Source: Aquilaria yunnanensis (taxonomy: Eukaryota; Streptophyta; Magnoliopsida; Malvales; Thymelaeaceae). From it: a stretch of 64,000 nucleotides of DNA. Both the position numbers and the translations under genes were made by a program. The stretch lies in contig CM077597.1 of NCBI GenBank assembly GCA_039654915.1, forward strand, positions 35,190,001 to 35,254,000, given 5' to 3'. This document shows, piece after piece, positions 59,714-64,000 of this stretch. The stretch's first letter is position 1. Every line of letters starts with the position of its first letter. The notes under the pieces are model-generated. The model was not told where the DNA came from. It did not search any database and saw nothing but the letters and a program-made list of their open reading frames with translations.

Positions 59714-61091
59714 TTCTTCCTCATCATCCTCGACTCCTATGACCTCTGGGTCATCTCATGCTCTCCTCGAAGCCTTAATCTGGAAAACCCTTCCAGTAGC
59801 TTGAGGTTGTCTCTTTATGCCCAGGGGCATGCTAGGGCCCTGATCCCTTCTCGATGCAGGTGGAGGCATATTGGGCCTTCTTATGGGCAATTGGCTCAGT
59901 GCCCATCTGTTATGAAACCCTCCTGGGGTCCTCTGGTCTCCTCCCCTGGTAGGATAGTCTTTTACCCAATGATCCTAGGCACGACACTTAAGGCATCCAA
60001 AAGTGAGCCTATAGCATGGCTTTTGGCCATGGAACTTTCCACATGTCTCACATTGTGGTCCATAGGGGGATGTTGTCTTCTCTCTCTTATTCCCCTTACT
60101 TGGCTCATATGACAAGCTTTCTTTGCCTCTTTTCTTATTGGACTTTTGCATCCCGCTAATGCTCCCAAGGCCATTCATGGCTTGCCCCCAGAATTCTTGT
60201 TCTAGCACCATAGCCCTTTGCACAATGTCATGGTACTTATGGGCTCACATAGCTCTGAGTATCAGCCTTAGCTCTGGCCTTAGTCCCCGAAGGAACCTTT
60301 TGGCCTTTAGGTCTTCCCGACCATCATACTGTGGAGCATACCGTATAAGGTTATTGAACCTCTGTTCATACTCCAGTACTGAGAGCTCCTTTTGCTCAAG
60401 CAAGTCAAACTCAACCTGCTTTTGATCCTTCAGTGCTTCACGGAAATATAGTTGCTAGAACACTCGTTGGAACTCAGCCCATCTCATTTTCCTTCTTCTA
60501 TGAGCGGGCTTTCTAGCATTTCTGCTAGCATAAGTCCTATGGACTGTCCACCATAATTCAGCATTGTCCTCTAGCCTAAAGGTTGCCAGTAAGACCTTCT
60601 GAGAAGAGGAAACATCCATCCTTTCAAAGATCTTCTCAATTTGCTTCCTCTAGGTCATAACTGCTTCTAAACACTAGGGGTTTGAGGACAAGGAACCCTT
60701 CCAGTTGGCCTTCTCTTAGGCCTCCAGTGTTGTTAATATTGGGCCTCCCTCTTTGGGCCCTCACTATTCCAGTGGTGACAGTGAGTTGGGTAGGCACCTC
60801 GATCTCTTCTATGTCAAGCTCTTCAGTATCTGGACTTTCTTCCTCTTCCTCCCTCATTTTTTGTCTAATTTCAGACCTTATCTTTCTAGCTCTTGGGTTT
60901 TTTCTTTCCTCATCCTCATCATCGCCATTTTCACTAGCTTGATCACCGAGCACTGGTTCCTTCCCCGGCCTTCTTCTTATTGATGGCTCTCTTTGCTGCC
61001 CAACAGGTTCTGGGACTTGGGCTTGACCCCTTGCCAGGATCTGCATGCTATTTGCTAATTGGGCCATGGAGGCCTGCATAGCTTCCATCAT
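59714..61091 (-). pseudogene. Element H gag
   Basis: ATG at 61091 (MMEAMQASMAQLANSM), then Glu-rich segments to about 60690, where one frameshift occurs. The capsid core follows in the new frame (MDVSSSQKVLLATFRL, LEYEQRFNNLIRYAPQYDG, KRFLRGLRPEL). First knuckle CETCGKFHGQKPC is kept; the second (CLKC..DHWVKDYP) has Tyr for the last Cys and a TAG inside. Further stops at about 60456, 60245 and 59757. Confidence 0.85.
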
Positions 61092-61376
61092 GGCTTCATT
61101 CTTCTCTGAGCATCAATACTAGGCCTAGCAACATTAGCCCCAATGGGCTCTGTAGGCCTCTGGGACATAGCTAGCATTCTCAATCCCCTGATGGGAAGTT
61201 TCATTTTCATTTCGGCCTCTGTTCATATTTCTGGTCCTCATCCTGTTCATAACAACAAGCAAGGCACACAATTGCTCAATATTCATAAATACTCATTAGT
61301 GGACTTAACCTATGTGGGAACAAGTCTATACTATAACAATCATAGATGAAAAATTTAGGTCCTTAAGAGCAATCAT
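61092..61376 (-). other. Element H leader
   Basis: Between primer site and gag start; nothing else seen. Confidence 0.7.
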
Positions 61377-61388
61377 GCTCTGATACCA
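61377..61388 (-). other. Element H primer-binding site
   Basis: TGGTATCAGAGC on the minus strand, three bases from the LTR. Confidence 0.92.
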
Positions 61389-61391
61389 AGC

Positions 61392-64000
61392 TGTCGTGCC
61401 CTAAACTGCCCCTAGCCCATTCAGGCCCGATTTACTTAAAACATGCAGTAGAAGTTTTTTTTTTCATTATATAGAAGGGGGTTTTATTACTCATTAAGAC
61501 TTATGGGCACAAACCCCAGGATACTTACCGGTACTAGCTCATTAAATTCTTTAATTAAGGTTAAGGTTGAGTGCTCTCGAAACAGGCTAGTACCTATGTG
61601 GAATTTTATGTGTTCATTTCATGGTCTTTACCAAGCTTAGCCAAATATATGCATGGCAACCAAAACACCAATTCAACTTGAAAACTTAACTTATTTTCAT
61701 GCATATGCCTTGCATGCTTATGTGTGTTTTGGTATTTAGTAGTGCACATATTCACTTGATTCCACTAGATGCAATTTAGTTCACATGCATCCTTTAGTTC
61801 ACATGCTGACATACATACACTTAATTTCTTTAGAAGCAATTCTTTAGCACATGCATCCAATTTTCATGCTTCTCCAAGTTTACTTGCATGTTCTTCTTTA
61901 AGTGCACATACATAGCCAAACATTACATGCTTCCAACATAAACATGGGCTTATGGGCTTTTACTACTTTAACATGCATTTGGTGTAAATTACCAACATAA
62001 TATGGGCTCATGGGCTTTTACTGCCTAACATGCATATGGCCCAATTTATCAAAGGACATGCTCAACTTGTTCAAGTTCTTATTTAAGCCCAATACATGCA
62101 TTTAGGTCCAGTTTCATCATGCTTCAAGTTTCATGAAAAGCATACACTTTAATAATCATGCATAGGCCTTGGTGAGTCCACCAAGCAATAAAAAGCCCAA
62201 AATGTCCAAAGTCCAATTACAAGCCATTTAAACCAAGTTTGGCCGAACTTAACTAAGTCCATAAATTTGGTCATTAAGGTGAGACCAACAAAATACACAT
62301 GCTATCCAAGCAAGCCATAGAACACAAGTTTCCACCTTAAGACTTTGTTCCCACAACTCTAAACTTCAACTCCTGCACATAGTGTCCACACTTATTAGCT
62401 TATTTACAAGCATATTATAAACTTAGATTATTTAGGAATATTTGAGCAACACTCCACACATACCCAACCTTACCAAAACAGAAAGAGTATTCCAAATACT
62501 CTTAGCTCGATCTTTCAAGCACACCTTCCCTTACAAAAGTAGATAGGGCGGGTGAGTTATAAAACTCAATAAGGATTCCGTGGCATCCAATGCCTAACTT
62601 ATGGCCTCCAAGGCCTAACATACGCCAAGCACGTAATGGAAAAATAATCCTATACTCCTGCAAAGAAAACATAAAGACAAAGAAAACACGAAGATACATG
62701 GATATAACAATAATAATCATAATCGGGGGTTAGCGTGCACATCCAAACAAAGAAGCACACAAACACACACACCACTTAACACTTTATTCACAGAAGGGCA
62801 GCAAGCATCCTTCATATTTTATGTCATTATTTCATATACTTAACGTTTTCAGAGAACTCACTTAGCATAAGAATTAAGGTGGCCTACTTAAATCCTAGCT
62901 CATAATGCTTGCTTAACTTAGCTCATGAGCAAAACAGAATTGCCGAAGCAATGACATAACTTAGCCCTCTTATCACTCCTAGGATCATATGGTTCTTTGA
63001 CCATCACCTAGGGGCCCGAATACTCAAGAGAGTATAGGAATTGTTACCACCTCATAAAATGGGAGAATTACAAGTGTGTCATAATGGCTAAAAACCATTA
63101 TATTGTGTAATTCTCACCATAGTGTTTGAAGTATGGGGGGTAAAAAGGCATGATCAACACCTGCTTAAAAGTGTTCCAAGTTGGTAACTTGGTCCCCAAG
63201 AAAACCCTTAAGGATTGCTTGTTTGTCAAGCAACCTATGGACTTTTTGTAAGATTTTGGAAATTCGGGTACTCAATTGCAAAAATTTCACAAAAGAGATT
63301 TGGAGAGTTATGGGAAGGATATGAATGGTATGAAAGTGCTATTGGAGGACCAAATTTCTTATGGAAGAGAACTAAGGACAAAGAAAACACAAAAAGGCAT
63401 AAAGGACCTAAGTGTTCTAATGTAGGCCTTAAGATGTGTATGTCTATGACTTAAGTCAAATGGAAGTTTTGTGGAGTTATCCCACATAAGGGGGGCTGCT
63501 GAAGGAAGATAAGTATGGTCAAATGTGGGCCAAGAGATTAAGACTAAGAAACCATAGTCTTGTAGCAAGGAAAATGACATAAGACAAGGTTAAGACTACT
63601 TAAGTGTGTTTAGTGTACTTTTGACTATTTAAGTAGTCAAGACCACCTTTGCTCTCTAAATTTCGACCTCCACGAGCAAAAAGAAAACCAGCCCTCTCCT
63701 CCATACTTCCTCCATAGCCACCATACCTTCAAACTCAAAACTACTTGCAATTGAAGTCAAGGAAGCACAATTGGAAGCTATTTGGTGCTATTGATTGAGT
63801 GCACCTAGGATCAAGCTCCAATTTCAGCATACCCATCAAGGTAAGGGTTCTCTTGCTCTTGTGGATTGTTTTCTGTAATTTTCAAACATCCATGGAGCTA
63901 TGGCTAAGCTTGGAAGAGAGCCATGAGCTTGATGAACCAAGCTTATTGAGGGGAGTGCACTTATTGAAGGTTCTGTGACCTATTGTCAAGTGCCCAAAGA
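61392..64000 (-). repeat. Element H 5' LTR, cut by window edge
   Basis: TGTCGTGCC at 61392 marks the LTR end next to the primer site. Co-linear with the 3' LTR to the end of the window, nested solo LTR included. Confidence 0.88.
63042..64000 (+). mobile_element. C-family solo LTR inside H 5' LTR, partial
   Basis: Same site and same left flank (GGAAT, 63037-63041) as the insertion at 52608. I saw no difference in the 959 bases visible. Confidence 0.88.

Larger units (their letters stand above)
50980..64000 (-). mobile_element. Element H: chromovirus, 5' LTR runs off window
   Basis: 3' LTR (50980-56275), purine tract, chromodomain-IN-RNase H-RT-PR-gag (56285-61091), primer site (61377-61388) and 5' LTR from 61392. 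Gag-pol is one frame apart from a single shift in gag. Several catalytic residues are changed. Both LTRs carry a C-family solo LTR. It interrupts the interior of element E. Confidence 0.9.

Overview
The window looks like gene-free, repeat-packed plant nuclear DNA, most likely from a flowering plant. I found no host gene, rRNA, tRNA or CRISPR array. Almost every stretch can be assigned to LTR retrotransposons or their solo LTRs: Ty3/gypsy chromoviruses with chromodomains, Athila-type elements, another Ty3/gypsy family with a D-G-G-S protease, Ty1/copia-like solo LTRs and Tat-like LTR pieces. Primer-binding sites complementary to initiator methionine tRNA (TGGTATCAGAGC), purine tracts, TG...CA ends and 5-bp target duplications mark the boundaries. 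The copies are nested inside one another and nearly all carry stops or frameshifts.

Left part (1-30053). The oldest layer is an Athila-type element on the + strand. Its gag starts at 11085, pol is missing, an ATHILA ORF-1-like frame runs 14021-19452 (split by two solo LTRs), and its tail, purine tract and LTR follow from 19453 to about 22128. Its gag is broken by element B (minus strand, 5' LTR 10118-11084, running off the left edge). B's reverse transcriptase is in turn split by element A (1464-7305, minus), a smaller gag-only relative of B. Between 22128 and 29878 lie pieces of further Athila copies, including two LTRs in inverted orientation, with a Tat-like LTR, a copia-like solo LTR and a chromovirus solo LTR inside them.

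Right part (30054-64000). Chromovirus D (+) begins at 30054; its 5' LTR holds two solo LTRs and its pol is cut at 36921 by element E (+). E's 5' LTR (36922-49824) contains the one complete element of the window, chromovirus C (37493-47440, minus, both LTRs, exact TGTGA duplication). E's non-coding interior is cut at 50980 by chromovirus H (minus), which has gag to chromodomain, a 3' LTR at 50980-56275 and a 5' LTR from 61392 running off the right edge. Both H LTRs carry the same C-family solo LTR at the same site.

The gag, protease, reverse transcriptase, RNase H, integrase and chromodomain of each element would act together in a virus-like particle and in integration, but none of the copies seen looks able to encode a full set of intact proteins. 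The main points of interest are the shared nested insertion in both H LTRs, the microhomology deletion that formed element A, reading frames that rejoin across solo-LTR sites, and a possible leader intron conserved in the LTRs of two families.
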